From Saprospiraceae bacterium (GTDB lineage: Bacteria; Bacteroidota; Bacteroidia; Chitinophagales; Saprospiraceae): a DNA stretch of 59,948 bases. The position numbers and the translations under genes are program-made. The notes below the pieces were generated by a model, which did not search any database, was not told where the DNA came from, and saw only the letters and a list, made by a program, of their open reading frames with translations. The stretch spans positions 1 to 59,948 of the forward strand of contig JAGFJA010000006.1 of assembly GCA_024103005.1 (NCBI GenBank). Reading direction: 5' to 3'. Shown one piece after another: positions 45,757 to 54,724 of this stretch. Positions within the stretch are counted from its first letter, which is position 1. The number at the start of each line of letters is the position of its first letter.

Positions 45757-47649
45757 ATGAGCGACCAAATCAAACATGAATGCGGTATCGCACTCGTTAG
45801 ACTTCGTAAACCACTCAGTTTCTTCCAGCAAAAGTATGGAACACCCCTTTACGGTATTAACAAGTTAAGCCTCCTTCTCCAAAAACAAAGAAACAGAGGA
45901 CAAGATGGAGCCGGAATAGCCACTGTAAAGCTCAACCCTGAACCCGGGAAGAGATTTATTTCGCGTAAAAGAAGTAATACGGCCAACTATCTGAATGACT
46001 TGCTTCATAGTGTCTATAAACACTTTCAGAATCTCCCTGACGAATTAATGCAGGACACTGAATGGTTAAAGGCCAATAAACCATATACAGGTGAAGTGCT
46101 GATGGGCCATTTAAGATATGGAACCCATGGACTCAATTCTATTGAAACATGTCATCCTTTTTTACGGCAGAATAACTGGATGACCCGTAATCTGGTGATG
46201 GCAGGAAACTTTAATATGACGAATACGGATGAATTATTCAGAGAACTTATAGAATTGGGTCAATTTCCTAAAGAGAGGTCAGATACTGTCACCATGATGG
46301 AGAAAATAGGTCACTTCCTGGATGATGAAGTTCAGAAACTATTTGACCATTTCAAAAAAATAGGATATACCAATCAGGAAATAAGTGAACAAATCAAGGA
46401 TTCCATAGATGTAAACAAGATATTACAAAAATCATTCAGAAAAGTTGATGGAGGTTATGCCATTATGGGAATGTTGGGTACCGGCGAAAGTTTTGTCGTC
46501 AGAGACCCTAATGGCATCAGGCCGGCATATTATTACATGGACGAAGAAGTAGTAGCAGTTGCAAGTGAGAGACCTGCCATTCAGACTGCATTTGGAGTGA
46601 GGTTTAAAGATGTTCATGAGGTCCCGCCGGGACATTCCCTTGTAATTAGAATGAATGGTGAGGTGGATATTAAACCCTTTTCCGAACCAGCTCCGCCAAG
46701 ATACTGCTCCTTTGAAAATATTTACTTTTCAAGAGGCAATGACCGTACAATATACCTTGAACGAAAAAAATTAGGACAGCAATTGGCTTTGCCTATATTG
46801 GAAAGGGTGAATTTTGATTTCCAAAATACGGTTTTTGCATATATCCCTAACACTGCTGAAACAGCTTTCTATGGACTTGTGGAAGGTCTTGAGAAAGAAC
46901 TGAATAGGGTCAAGGAACAAAGAATTTTGCAACTTGGAAAAGATCTGAATGCACAAAAGTTGCAGGAAATTCTGAGTATGAGGGTGCGAACTGAAAAACT
47001 CGTAGTGAAAGATGCCAAGATTAGAACCTTTATTGCAGATGATGCCAGTAGAGGAGAGTTGATGTCTCATGTGTATGATGTGACCTACGGTATCGTTAAT
47101 AACGAAGTTGATACATTGGTATTAATGGATGATTCTATCGTAAGAGGTACGACATTGAAACAATCAGTCATCAATATTCTCACTAAATTGTTCCCAAAAA
47201 AGATAATTATTGTGTCATCCGCTCCACAGATAAGATATCCGGATTGTTATGGGATTGATATGAGTGTCATGAAGTCCTTTGTTGCTTTCAGGGCTATGAT
47301 TAGTTTGTTGGAGGATGATGGCAGGGATGATTTTATTGAAGAAATTTATCAGAAGTGCAAAGCACAGGAAAATTATCCGAAGGAAAAAGTGGTCAACTAT
47401 GTAAAAGAGCTTTATAATGCATATTCGCCTGATGAGATTAGCCGGAAAATTGCTGACATCGTAAGACCGGTCAATCTGCCTTATGATTTTGAAATTCTTT
47501 TTCAGTCAATCGAAGGTCTTCATGCCGCCTGCTCTGACAAAATAGGCGATTGGTATTTTACCGGAAATTATCCGACTCCGGGAGGCAATAAGGTAGTCAA
47601 TAAGGCTTTTATTAACTATATGGAAAAAAGTTCGGAAAGAGCTTATTGA
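45757..47649 (+). CDS. purF: Amidophosphoribosyltransferase (long form, Ntn glutamine amidotransferase)
   Basis: The enzyme makes 5-phosphoribosylamine from PRPP and glutamine, the first step of purine synthesis. The N-terminal Ntn-hydrolase domain has its nucleophile at Cys9 (IKHECGIALVRL), so an 8-residue propeptide should be removed. QKQRNRGQDGAGIATVK and GHLRYGTHGLNSIETCHPF are glutaminase motifs. The PRPP-binding loop is VLMDDSIVRGTTL. At 630 aa it is longer than classical PurF (~470-510 aa), with extra sequence inside the glutaminase part (about 75-100 and 175-220) and at the C-terminus. No Fe-S cysteine set is evident. A downstream flavoprotein gene starts 6 bp after the stop. Confidence 0.88.
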   Translation: MSDQIKHECGIALVRLRKPLSFFQQKYGTPLYGINKLSLLLQKQRNRGQDGAGIATVKLNPEPGKRFISRKRSNTANYLNDLLHSVYKHFQNLPDELMQDTEWLKANKPYTGEVLMGHLRYGTHGLNSIETCHPFLRQNNWMTRNLVMAGNFNMTNTDELFRELIELGQFPKERSDTVTMMEKIGHFLDDEVQKLFDHFKKIGYTNQEISEQIKDSIDVNKILQKSFRKVDGGYAIMGMLGTGESFVVRDPNGIRPAYYYMDEEVVAVASERPAIQTAFGVRFKDVHEVPPGHSLVIRMNGEVDIKPFSEPAPPRYCSFENIYFSRGNDRTIYLERKKLGQQLALPILERVNFDFQNTVFAYIPNTAETAFYGLVEGLEKELNRVKEQRILQLGKDLNAQKLQEILSMRVRTEKLVVKDAKIRTFIADDASRGELMSHVYDVTYGIVNNEVDTLVLMDDSIVRGTTLKQSVINILTKLFPKKIIIVSSAPQIRYPDCYGIDMSVMKSFVAFRAMISLLEDDGRDDFIEEIYQKCKAQENYPKEKVVNYVKELYNAYSPDEISRKIADIVRPVNLPYDFEILFQSIEGLHAACSDKIGDWYFTGNYPTPGGNKVVNKAFINYMEKSSERAY

Positions 47650-47654
47650 CCAGG

Positions 47655-48872
47655 ATGAAGATATTGGTAGCAGGAGGAGGAGCTGCAGGCTTTATGGCGG
47701 CGATAACTGCTGCTCAACAATCACCGGATCATCACGTCGTCATTGCCGAAAAATCCAACCAAACACTATCTAAGGTCTTGATTTCAGGTGGCGGACGCTG
47801 TAATGTAACTCATCAACCCCTGGATTTTGTTGAATTTTCAGGTAATTATCCCAGAGGAAGTCGGTTTATAAAAAAAATTCTCCATGAATTTGGCCCTGAA
47901 GATACTATTAAATGGTTTGAACAAAAAGGGGTGAAGCTCAAAGTTGAAAGTGATGGCCGGGTCTTTCCCGTTTCTGACAAATCTGAATCCATTATCAGGT
48001 GTTTACGCGATCAGGCAGCAAAATACCGTATTCAAATCAGACATAAATACAATTTTATATGTTGTGAGTTCAAATCGGGCTCATGGGAGGTCACTTTTAA
48101 TGACGATACAACAGAGCATTATGATCGGATCATTTTGGCAATGGGTGGCTTTCATAAATCGGTTGCCTATGACTTGTTCAGGGGAATGGGTTTGAAAGTC
48201 AATGAACCGGTACCATCCCTTTTTACATTCAATAGCCCGGCCAATCCAATAACCGAACTTCAGGGAATTTCTGTTCCGCAAGCTCGAATCCGAATCGAAG
48301 GTAGCAAGCTCGATTGGTGTGGTCCCTTATTGATTACTCACTGGGGTTTCAGTGGTCCCGCTGTATTGAAACTTTCTGCATGGGGTGCAAGGTGGCTGGC
48401 GGAGCGAAAGTATGAATTTATTATTTTTATTAACTGGGTTGCCAATATTTCAGAAAGCGAACTGAGAGCATTGTGGATTGGACTTCGGGATAGTAAAAGT
48501 CAGGCAACAATAGGAAATTATTCTGGTATTGCCATGCCAGGCAGATTATGGAAATATCTCATTACAAACTCCGGCATTAATCTTGAAAGTAGATGGGCTG
48601 AATTGTCCAATAAGGCAATTGAATCATTGATAAATACAGTCATTAGGCAGCCTCACAAAATAAGCGGAAAGAAGACTTTTAAAGAAGAATTTGTTACCTG
48701 TGGAGGTATAGATTTGAGTGAAATAAACCATCAGACAATGGAGTGCAAGAAGCTCCCGGGTATTTATATAGTCGGAGAATTGCTGGACATAGACGGAATA
48801 ACGGGTGGATTCAATTTTCAAAATGCCTGGACGACAGGTTATATTGCCGGAAAAAGTGCCGGTTCGCTGTAG
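47655..48872 (+). CDS. HI0933/YhiN-family FAD-dependent flavoprotein
   Basis: This is a 405-aa NAD(P)/FAD-dependent oxidoreductase of the HI0933-like family. The dinucleotide-binding motif VAGGGAAGFMAAITAAQ is at the N-terminus. The family motif SKVLISGGGRCNVTH follows, then GRVFPVSDKSESI. The C-terminal FAD motif is GELLDIDGITGGFNFQNAWTTG, with TCGGIDLSEIN before it. I use the ATG at 47655; the TTG at 47646 would overlap the previous gene. It is translationally close to purF (6 bp). The biochemical role is not established for the family. Confidence 0.9.
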   Translation: MKILVAGGGAAGFMAAITAAQQSPDHHVVIAEKSNQTLSKVLISGGGRCNVTHQPLDFVEFSGNYPRGSRFIKKILHEFGPEDTIKWFEQKGVKLKVESDGRVFPVSDKSESIIRCLRDQAAKYRIQIRHKYNFICCEFKSGSWEVTFNDDTTEHYDRIILAMGGFHKSVAYDLFRGMGLKVNEPVPSLFTFNSPANPITELQGISVPQARIRIEGSKLDWCGPLLITHWGFSGPAVLKLSAWGARWLAERKYEFIIFINWVANISESELRALWIGLRDSKSQATIGNYSGIAMPGRLWKYLITNSGINLESRWAELSNKAIESLINTVIRQPHKISGKKTFKEEFVTCGGIDLSEINHQTMECKKLPGIYIVGELLDIDGITGGFNFQNAWTTGYIAGKSAGSL

Positions 48873-48881
48873 GATATGGCA

Positions 48882-49367
48882 TTATAACATATTTTTCATC
48901 CAAAAGCTCTTCATCGGTTTTGAAAATTCTGCCTCGAGTTGGCTGTATGTTTGTATCAAAGGATCAAAAAATAATGTATCCTCGTCAATTATTCCATTTT
49001 CTGCTTTCTGTCGTAACCCTGATTTATGGACGATTTCGTTTTCACCACCATTTATAAAGACAAAATTGTTTCTGTCCAATAATTCTATTCCAAAATCCTT
49101 TTGAAGTTGTTGAATAAAACGCATTGCACTATCAATTGAACAGCCACTTGCCATCAGAACCTTATTATCTACAGCGAGAATGATGAAGGTGCCCTCAGCT
49201 ACAAAACAGGCTGTACGTAATTGGTCACTGTGGCTTACCCATTTTTGACCAAAATCGGCCAATTTTTTATTGAGCAGAATTATTTCCTCCTCAGTAAATT
49301 TTCGATTGGGTGTAAAAATCCATACCTTACTGTCCGGATCAAATCCTTCCAATTCTTTAAAAGTCAT
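48882..49367 (-). CDS. Conserved Bacteroidota protein of unknown function (often mislabelled ABC transporter ATPase)
   Basis: I place the start at ATG 49367 (161 aa); the longer frame to 49412 would run into the fabG gene. The sequence FKELEGFDPDSKVWIFTPNR, KKLADFGQKWVSHSDQL and NKVLMASGCSIDSAMRFIQQ is typical of a conserved small Bacteroidota family. No Walker A, signature or Walker B motif exists, so the name ABC transporter ATPase, used for relatives, is not supported. It is 19 bp downstream of fabG and probably cotranscribed. Confidence 0.75.
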   Translation of the reverse strand: MTFKELEGFDPDSKVWIFTPNRKFTEEEIILLNKKLADFGQKWVSHSDQLRTACFVAEGTFIILAVDNKVLMASGCSIDSAMRFIQQLQKDFGIELLDRNNFVFINGGENEIVHKSGLRQKAENGIIDEDTLFFDPLIQTYSQLEAEFSKPMKSFWMKNML

Positions 49368-49386
49368 ACTTAAAACTCTTTTTAAA

Positions 49387-50127
49387 TTAAATCGCCATTC
49401 CTCCGCAGACATTCAATACCTGACCTGTAATATAAGAAGATAAGTCAGAAGCAAGGAAGAGGGTAGTGTTGGCTATTTCACGTGATTCTCCGAGTCTTTT
49501 TAAAGGTATGTTGCTAAGGAAAGCGTCTTTAGTACTGTCATCCAGAACATGTGTCATCTCGGTTGAAATAAACCCGGGAGCTATGACATTGCACCGGATG
49601 TTCTTACTGCCCAATTCTTTGGCGACCGATTTGCTGAAGCCTATTATACCGGCTTTGGAAGCCGCATAGTTTGCCTGCCCGGAATTGCCAAATACGCCAA
49701 CCACAGAACTCATATTTATTATGGAGCCTCCGGTCCGCAGCATTGATTTAATGGCAAATTTCGTCAGGTTGAATACTGATTTTAAATTCACATCAATGAC
49801 AGTATCCCACATTTCTTCAGACATTCTCAGTAATAATCCGTCCTTAGTTATGCCGGCATTATTGACAAGAATGTCTATTTTGCCGAAATCGGCCATAACA
49901 TCCTTTACAAGTTTTTCGGCTGCAGTGATTGAGGCGGCATCAGATTGGTAGGCTTTAATTTTTGTTATACCTGACAATTCGGTTACGATTGTTTCTGAAC
50001 TGGAAGCCGAGGATGCATAAGTGAAAGCTATTTCTGCACCATGCTCAGCAAATAATCTGACAATTGATGCTCCGATTCCCCTTGACCCTCCTGTAATTAA
50101 GGCTGTTTTTCCATCCAAAAGCTTCAT
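49387..50127 (-). CDS. fabG: 3-oxoacyl-[acyl-carrier-protein] reductase
   Basis: This is a short-chain dehydrogenase of 246 aa that reduces 3-ketoacyl-ACP with NADPH in fatty acid synthesis. Seen: the cofactor motif TGGSRGIGASIVRLFAEHGA; NNAG in DILVNNAGITKDGLLLRM (the KDGLL segment is FabG-like); the catalytic Ser in IINMSSVVGVFGNSGQ; and Tyr/Lys in NYAASKAGIIGFSKS. IRCNVIAPGFISTEMT and the C-terminal SSYITGQVLNVCGGM are FabG signatures. The ATG start is directly upstream of the first strand. Confidence 0.94.
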   Translation of the reverse strand: MKLLDGKTALITGGSRGIGASIVRLFAEHGAEIAFTYASSASSSETIVTELSGITKIKAYQSDAASITAAEKLVKDVMADFGKIDILVNNAGITKDGLLLRMSEEMWDTVIDVNLKSVFNLTKFAIKSMLRTGGSIINMSSVVGVFGNSGQANYAASKAGIIGFSKSVAKELGSKNIRCNVIAPGFISTEMTHVLDDSTKDAFLSNIPLKRLGESREIANTTLFLASDLSSYITGQVLNVCGGMAI

Positions 50128-50295
50128 ACCTATTTTATTTTAATTTTTGTAAATTTTTGATTTTTATTGGAGTTTAAATATAATTAATTTAAATCAATTA
50201 TTGTCAATTTAATATCAATTATTTCTTTTGATTTGTGAGAATCAAAGGTGAATATTTATTGTATCGACCACGTTATCAGTTAAATATATATAATG

Positions 50296-51384
50296 CTATT
50301 CATGAAGCATTTTCTTTACAGGAATGCCTGCATCTGACGACGGAGCTTTATATTGAAAACCTAATATCCCGGCAAGGGTAGGGGCGAATTGTTTGGCAAA
50401 AATGGGTTCACTATTAACCACTTCTCCTAATGCTTTTGTGTCGGGGCCTATTACAGCACACCAAATTTCTGATGCATGCGGGACATCACTTCCATGATCT
50501 GTCCAGGCTGACATAGGCGATATACCACGTCCATGATCAGTAGTTATGAATAAAGTTGTTTTATTGCGATAGAAATTATCTGATTGGATATAATTCCATA
50601 TAGATTCAATCCATTTATCTGTTTTATTTGCAGACTTTAGATAATAGTCATATTTTCCATCATGGGCAAAATCTTCAGTCTCTCCGTATGCAATATACAG
50701 GATACGAGGTTTCTCCCTTTTCATATATTCCAAAGCGTAATGATGTGTAAAAGCATCTAGTCTTACACTCGAAAACGGGCTTGGAATTTCATCCATCAAA
50801 TCATTTAAAAAGTGCTCTCTGGCAGAAATGTTTCCTGTGCTGACGGTATCGAAGCCGGCGTTAACAGGAAATCCACATCTTTTATCATTGATGATGTACG
50901 GGATCACATCCCATGAACCAAAGGCTGCTACTTTATTTTCAAATCCTGGTTGTTTGGCTAACCATTCAAGCACAGTTACATTTGAATTATAGATTTTTTT
51001 ATTTGAGCGAATGTCAGGATCAGCTGCACCGGTTAGTATTTCATTATATCCCGGATAAGAAAACCATTGGCTATTGGCGACATCTACCTCACTTCCTCTC
51101 CATCTGTTTCCATATAATTGACCATCTTTTGCAATTACATTCCAGAAAAACGGCATAAGATTCCGCCTTCTTTTATCTATATCTTCATTATAAAATTCAG
51201 CAAATAGTTCTTTCGGATTCTCTGTATAAGCTTTGTTGTTAATCAAAGAATCCACTGCCCCTCCGAATACCTCCTGCCATCGCATTCCATCCAGAGTGAT
51301 AAGGACAATATTCTGAGTTTTATTTTGAGTAAAAGAATTAGTGTAAAAAAATAAAATTGAAAGAAGCAACAAAATATATCTCAT
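50296..51384 (-). CDS. Secreted alkaline-phosphatase-superfamily protein
   Basis: This is a 362-aa exported hydrolase of the phosphodiesterase/sulfatase/phosphopentomutase-like superfamily. It has a signal peptide (ILLLLSILFFYTNSF). The first metal aspartate is in IVLITLDGMRWQEVFGG. A nucleophile region lies at WFSYPGYNEILTG (Ser or Thr; not decided). The second metal set is YGETEDFAHDGKYD, then FITTDHGRG, with a further His in WTDHGSDVPHASE. There is no sorting domain, so it is probably periplasmic. The substrate is unknown. It is a lone gene between fabG and ftsY, 38 bp downstream of ftsY. Confidence 0.82.
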   Translation of the reverse strand: MRYILLLLSILFFYTNSFTQNKTQNIVLITLDGMRWQEVFGGAVDSLINNKAYTENPKELFAEFYNEDIDKRRRNLMPFFWNVIAKDGQLYGNRWRGSEVDVANSQWFSYPGYNEILTGAADPDIRSNKKIYNSNVTVLEWLAKQPGFENKVAAFGSWDVIPYIINDKRCGFPVNAGFDTVSTGNISAREHFLNDLMDEIPSPFSSVRLDAFTHHYALEYMKREKPRILYIAYGETEDFAHDGKYDYYLKSANKTDKWIESIWNYIQSDNFYRNKTTLFITTDHGRGISPMSAWTDHGSDVPHASEIWCAVIGPDTKALGEVVNSEPIFAKQFAPTLAGILGFQYKAPSSDAGIPVKKMLHE

Positions 51385-51422
51385 ACTCTCAGGACAATAT
51401 AATTGATTTATTTATGAGCGGA

Positions 51423-52376
51423 TTATTTTTTAAATAATGAGTCCACAAAGGCTTTCTTATTAAACACCTGAAGCTGATCTATTTTTTCGCCGACGCCTAA
51501 ATATCGGATTGGAATTTTAAATTGGTCTGAAATGCCGATTGCGACGCCACCTTTAGCAGTGCCGTCGAGTTTGGTCAAGGCAAGGGCTGTTACATCACTG
51601 CTCTGGGTAAAGTGAGTAGCCTGCTCTATAGCGTTTTGCCCTGTAGAAGCATCCAAAACAAGCAGAACATCATGTGGTGCTCCTTCAAGGCGCTTTCCTG
51701 CAGACTTTTTAATTTTTGACAATTCAGTCATTAAGTTGATTTTTGTATGAAGTCTTCCGGCAGTATCTATAATACATACATCACAATGGTTTCTTATAGC
51801 GTAATCGACTGATTCGTACGCAACAGCCGCCGGGTCTGCATTCATACCTTTGGAGTAAAAATCACAACCGACTCTGTCTGCCCAGATTTTCAATTGGTCA
51901 ACTGCAGCTGCACGGAAAGTATCGCCGGCGCCTAAGACAACTTTATAACCTTTCTTCTTAAACTGATAAGCAAGCTTTCCGATAGTTGTGGTCTTTCCGA
52001 CACCATTGACGCCTACAACAAAGATAACATATGGTCTGACAGGCGGAAGATCAAAATCCTCCAGTTCGACTGTATTATTATCTGTAAGGAGTTGCATAAT
52101 AATCTCTTTGAGGATTTCGTGCAATTCTTCACTATTGAGGTATTTGTCTCTGGCTACCTTTTCTTCCAGACGTTCGATAATCTTGACAGTAGTATCAATT
52201 CCTACATCCGAACTAATCAGGACACTTTCCAGTTCATCCAGTACATCTTCATCTACAGTGGATTTACCTGCTACAGCCTTTGTGATTTTAGTAAAAAACG
52301 ATTCTTTGGTTTTGGTCAAACTGTCATCCAGGTCTTTTTCCTTTTCTTTTGAGAAAAACTTGCTAAAAAAACTCAT
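51423..52376 (-). CDS. ftsY: Signal recognition particle receptor FtsY
   Basis: FtsY docks SRP-ribosome complexes at the membrane. I use ATG 52376 (317 aa), which gives MSFFSKFFSKEKEKDLDDSL; the longer frame adds 16 residues of no family similarity. The NG domain has an N helical bundle (VDEDVLDELESVLISSDVG), the GTPase P-loop VNGVGKTTTIGKLA, DTFRAAAVDQLKIWADR, DTAGRLHTKINLM, TKLDGTAKGG, and the C-terminal GVGEKIDQLQVFN. A long acidic A domain is absent, as is usual in this phylum. It follows the ribosomal-protein genes but is separated from them by a terminator. Confidence 0.96.
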   Translation of the reverse strand: MSFFSKFFSKEKEKDLDDSLTKTKESFFTKITKAVAGKSTVDEDVLDELESVLISSDVGIDTTVKIIERLEEKVARDKYLNSEELHEILKEIIMQLLTDNNTVELEDFDLPPVRPYVIFVVGVNGVGKTTTIGKLAYQFKKKGYKVVLGAGDTFRAAAVDQLKIWADRVGCDFYSKGMNADPAAVAYESVDYAIRNHCDVCIIDTAGRLHTKINLMTELSKIKKSAGKRLEGAPHDVLLVLDASTGQNAIEQATHFTQSSDVTALALTKLDGTAKGGVAIGISDQFKIPIRYLGVGEKIDQLQVFNKKAFVDSLFKK

Positions 52377-52460
52377 ATAAGAATATTCTGATAAAACATT
52401 GAGTTGGGTTACGAAGATAAACATAATGAGTTAGAAGTAGTTGCCAATATATCAAAAATA

Positions 52461-52499
52461 AAAACAGGCTTCCTCCATACAGTGGAAAAAGCCTGTTTA
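52461..52499 (-). terminator. Terminator of the rpmB-rpmG-DUF4295 operon
   Basis: On the minus strand AAACAGGCTT ... AAGCCTGTTT forms a 10-bp stem closing a ~17-nt interior that itself has a short stem (TCCA/TGGA), followed by TTATTTTTG. It lies between DUF4295 and ftsY. Confidence 0.78.
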
Positions 52500-52517
52500 A
52501 ATCATCAAAAAAAGCGA

Positions 52518-52688
52518 TTAATTAAAGAAGTCTTTAGCCTTATCTTTGTGGACCATAGCTTCTTTATATGAATAAATACCTGTAACAGGGTCTTTCACAG
52601 ATTTAATCACCTTAACAAAGTCACGACCGGATCCTACGTTGGCCGCACGTTGAGATAATTTAGCGTTTTTAGATACCTTCTTAGCCAT
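52518..52688 (-). CDS. DUF4295 family small basic protein
   Basis: This is a 56-aa basic protein beginning MAKKVSKNAKLSQRAANVGS and ending AMVHKDKAKDFFN. It matches DUF4295, a Bacteroidota-specific family always found beside rpmG. It starts two bases after the rpmG stop, so the coupling is tight. A ribosome-associated role is suggested by position and charge only. Confidence 0.88.
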   Translation of the reverse strand: MAKKVSKNAKLSQRAANVGSGRDFVKVIKSVKDPVTGIYSYKEAMVHKDKAKDFFN

Positions 52689-52690
52689 GA

Positions 52691-52879
52691 TTATTTAATT
52701 TCTTTGTGAATAGTCATTTTCTTAAGGATAGGATTATATTTTTTCAATTCCATCCTGTCAGGAGTATTTTTCCTGTTTTTTTGAGTGATATAACGAGATG
52801 TGCCCGGAAGACCTGTAGCTTTATGTTCAGTGCATTCCAGAATTATCTGTATTCGGTTACCTTTGCTTTTCTTTGCCAT
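52691..52879 (-). CDS. rpmG: 50S ribosomal protein bL33
   Basis: This is large-subunit protein bL33 (62 aa): [15 protein letters not shown], then [20 protein letters not shown] and [16 protein letters not shown]. The Cys pairs of the zinc-binding form are absent (single Cys in ECTEH), so this is the zinc-independent type. It lies 24 bp after rpmB. Confidence 0.96.
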   Translation of the reverse strand: MAKKSKGNRIQIILECTEHKATGLPGTSRYITQKNRKNTPDRMELKKYNPILKKMTIHKEIK

Positions 52880-52903
52880 AGTTCATTTAAATTATGAAAT
52901 GAA

Positions 52904-53152
52904 TCAATAATAGATATTTATAGTGTCACCTGTATTTCCTAATTTTTTCAAATATGCGGAAATGCCTAATTTGTTAATTGAGCGAATTGCACTGGTAGAA
53001 ACTTTCAGTGTAATCCATACATCATCTTCAGGAATATAAAACTTCTTTTTCTGAAGATTCGGAAGAAAACGACGCTTTGTCTTTCTATTGGAGTGCGACA
53101 CATTGTTTCCAGTTATAGGTCTTTTTCCTGTAAGTTGGCAAACTTTTGACAT
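52904..53152 (-). CDS. rpmB: 50S ribosomal protein bL28
   Basis: This is large-subunit protein bL28 (82 aa): [20 protein letters not shown], then [20 protein letters not shown] and the C-terminal [14 protein letters not shown]. It has only one Cys at the N-terminus, so again the non-zinc form. It is the first protein gene of the operon, 35 bp downstream of tRNA-Arg. Confidence 0.96.
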   Translation of the reverse strand: MSKVCQLTGKRPITGNNVSHSNRKTKRRFLPNLQKKKFYIPEDDVWITLKVSTSAIRSINKLGISAYLKKLGNTGDTINIYY

Positions 53153-53187
53153 GACTTTATATGTTTATTCGTTCTTTTAATGATTCG

Positions 53188-53261
53188 TGACCTCGGCAGG
53201 ATTCGAACCTGCAACCTTCTGATCCGTAGTCAGATGCTCTATCCAATTGAGCTACGAAGCC
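53188..53261 (-). tRNA. tRNA-Arg (anticodon ACG)
   Basis: This is a 74-nt cloverleaf on the minus strand. The acceptor pair is GGCTTCG/CGAGGTC (with G-U pairs), the D arm GCTC/GAGC, the anticodon stem TCTGA/TCAGA with loop CTACGGA (ACG, decoding CGN), and the T arm GCAGG-TTCGAAT-CCTGC. The discriminator is A; CCA is not encoded. It lies just upstream of rpmB on the same strand. Confidence 0.96.
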
Positions 53262-53279
53262 TCTGATTTTTTCAGAGTG

Positions 53280-53287
53280 CAAAGGTA
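53280..53287 (-). promoter_or_regulatory. -7 box for tRNA-Arg and probably the rpmB operon
   Basis: On the minus strand TACCTTTG matches TAnnTTTG, 19 nt before the tRNA 5' end. The -33 element is unclear. Confidence 0.6.
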
Positions 53288-53712
53288 TAATTTGTTTTTG
53301 GATTAAAAAAGACTTTATTTATTATATTCTGATATTTTTTTTCAATATGTAATCTGCTATATCCGGCAAGAAGAAATTTTTTAATTATACTTTAATTTAA
53401 ATATACAATTATTTATATATTTAATATACATAATATTAATCTGTTATGAAATAATTACTCAGCTATTAGCAATCTTATGTAATAAGTTAATACTTATGAT
53501 GTGGGTTTGTTTTTTTCATTCTTCCAGATATTATTATTAACAAGTGAAGAGGATGGGCTGAATAATAATTGATAAAATCGGAAATATTTAACTTGTGGAA
53601 TGGCAGATAGTTATTTGCAGCATTTTGCCCTTTATAGATATATGGAAAGATGCAGTTCGTAAGGATAAATGGATAAAAGCAAAGAAGTCAGGTAAGTAAT
53701 CAAAGAAATACG

Positions 53713-53720
53713 TAACTTTG
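53713..53720 (+). promoter_or_regulatory. -7 box for the serA-like gene
   Basis: TAACTTTG fits TAnnTTTG and lies 17 nt before the ATG, so the leader would be about 10 nt. Confidence 0.55.
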
Positions 53721-53737
53721 CAGGCAAAAATTTAAAA

Positions 53738-54700
53738 ATGATCAAGATTCTTGTTAATGACGGTATTGAGGCTGATGGGAAGATGCTTTTAGAAGAGGCT
53801 GAATATATTGTGGACACTAACAGAGTAGCTCAGGAAGATTTGCCTAAGGTGTTGCCGCAATATGATGTGGTTATCGTAAGAAGTGCTACTCAGATTCGAA
53901 AAGACTTGATAGATGTGTGCCCAAACCTCAAAGTGATAGCAAGGGGAGGTGTTGGTATGGATAACATTGATGTGGATTATGCACGTAATAAAGGTATTGC
54001 AGTCATCAATACGCCTGGTGCATCCACCCGATCTGTTGCTGAATTGGCGATGGCTCATATTTACGCTCTTTCAAGACATATTCATCATTCTAAATTAGAG
54101 CTTTTGAATGGCAAGAATGACTTCAAGAAGTTAAAATCAGCCTATTCAAAGGGAAGTGAACTGGCGGGCAAGACTTTAGGGATTATAGGTTTTGGTAGGA
54201 TTGGTCAGGAAGTGGCTAAGCTTGCCATGGGGGCCAATATGAGGATTTTGCCTTATGATCCCTTTGTAGAAGAAACGACTTTAAACTTTAATATATTTGG
54301 TAATGATAATCTTACACTTGCTTTAAAAATTAAAACCATTGATAAGGATTATTTGATTCGCAATAGCGATTTTATTACACTTCATCTGCCTTTTTCTGAT
54401 GGGAAGCCTATAATCGGTGCTGAAGAAATCTCACGTATGAAGGAAGGTGTAATTTTAATCAACAGCGCAAGAGGAGGCGCCATAGATGAAGATGCTTTAT
54501 TAGAGGGTCTATTGGGTGGTAAAATTTACGGGGCAGGGCTGGATGTGTTTGAAAATGAACCCAATCCGCGTAAAGAACTACTTGAACATCCGATGGTGTC
54601 CGTTACCCCACATATCGGTGGCTCAACCCAGGAAGCCCAGGCTAAAATAGGTATTGAATTAGCAGATCGAATTATTACCTACCTAGAATCAAGTTTATAA
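53738..54700 (+). CDS. serA: D-2-hydroxyacid dehydrogenase, probable 3-phosphoglycerate dehydrogenase
   Basis: This is a 320-aa NAD-dependent dehydrogenase, probably oxidising 3-phosphoglycerate for serine synthesis. The substrate domain shows DVVIVRSATQIRKDLID and ARGGVGMDNIDVDYA. The Rossmann motif is GIIGFGRIGQEVAKLA. The catalytic Arg is in NSARGGAIDEDAL, Glu in LDVFENEPNP, and His in VTPHIGGSTQEAQ. It lacks the C-terminal ACT domain, so serine feedback through that domain is absent. serC is not nearby, and a different 2-hydroxyacid substrate remains possible. It precedes uvrA by 24 bp. Confidence 0.82.
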   Translation: MIKILVNDGIEADGKMLLEEAEYIVDTNRVAQEDLPKVLPQYDVVIVRSATQIRKDLIDVCPNLKVIARGGVGMDNIDVDYARNKGIAVINTPGASTRSVAELAMAHIYALSRHIHHSKLELLNGKNDFKKLKSAYSKGSELAGKTLGIIGFGRIGQEVAKLAMGANMRILPYDPFVEETTLNFNIFGNDNLTLALKIKTIDKDYLIRNSDFITLHLPFSDGKPIIGAEEISRMKEGVILINSARGGAIDEDALLEGLLGGKIYGAGLDVFENEPNPRKELLEHPMVSVTPHIGGSTQEAQAKIGIELADRIITYLESSL

Positions 54701-54724
54701 TTATAAAATCAGGAGGATTGCTGA

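Larger units (their letters stand above)
53262..53737. other. Divergent non-coding gap between tRNA-Arg and the serA-like gene
   Basis: This gap is very AT-rich. It contains the tRNA promoter at the left and the serA-like -7 box at 53713-53720. No ORF or RNA gene is supported between them. Confidence 0.55.

Noticed and set aside
47646-47654. TTG start at 47646 for the flavoprotein
   Set aside because: It overlaps the purF stop and adds only three residues; ATG 47655 directly precedes the FAD motif.
52092-52380. Open frames on the plus strand across ftsY (86 and 130 aa)
   Set aside because: They are antisense to a well-conserved gene, with Ser-rich or low-complexity translations and no recognisable motif.
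52377-52424. Longer ftsY start at 52424
   Set aside because: The extra residues have no FtsY similarity; the ATG at 52376 gives a normal N-terminus.
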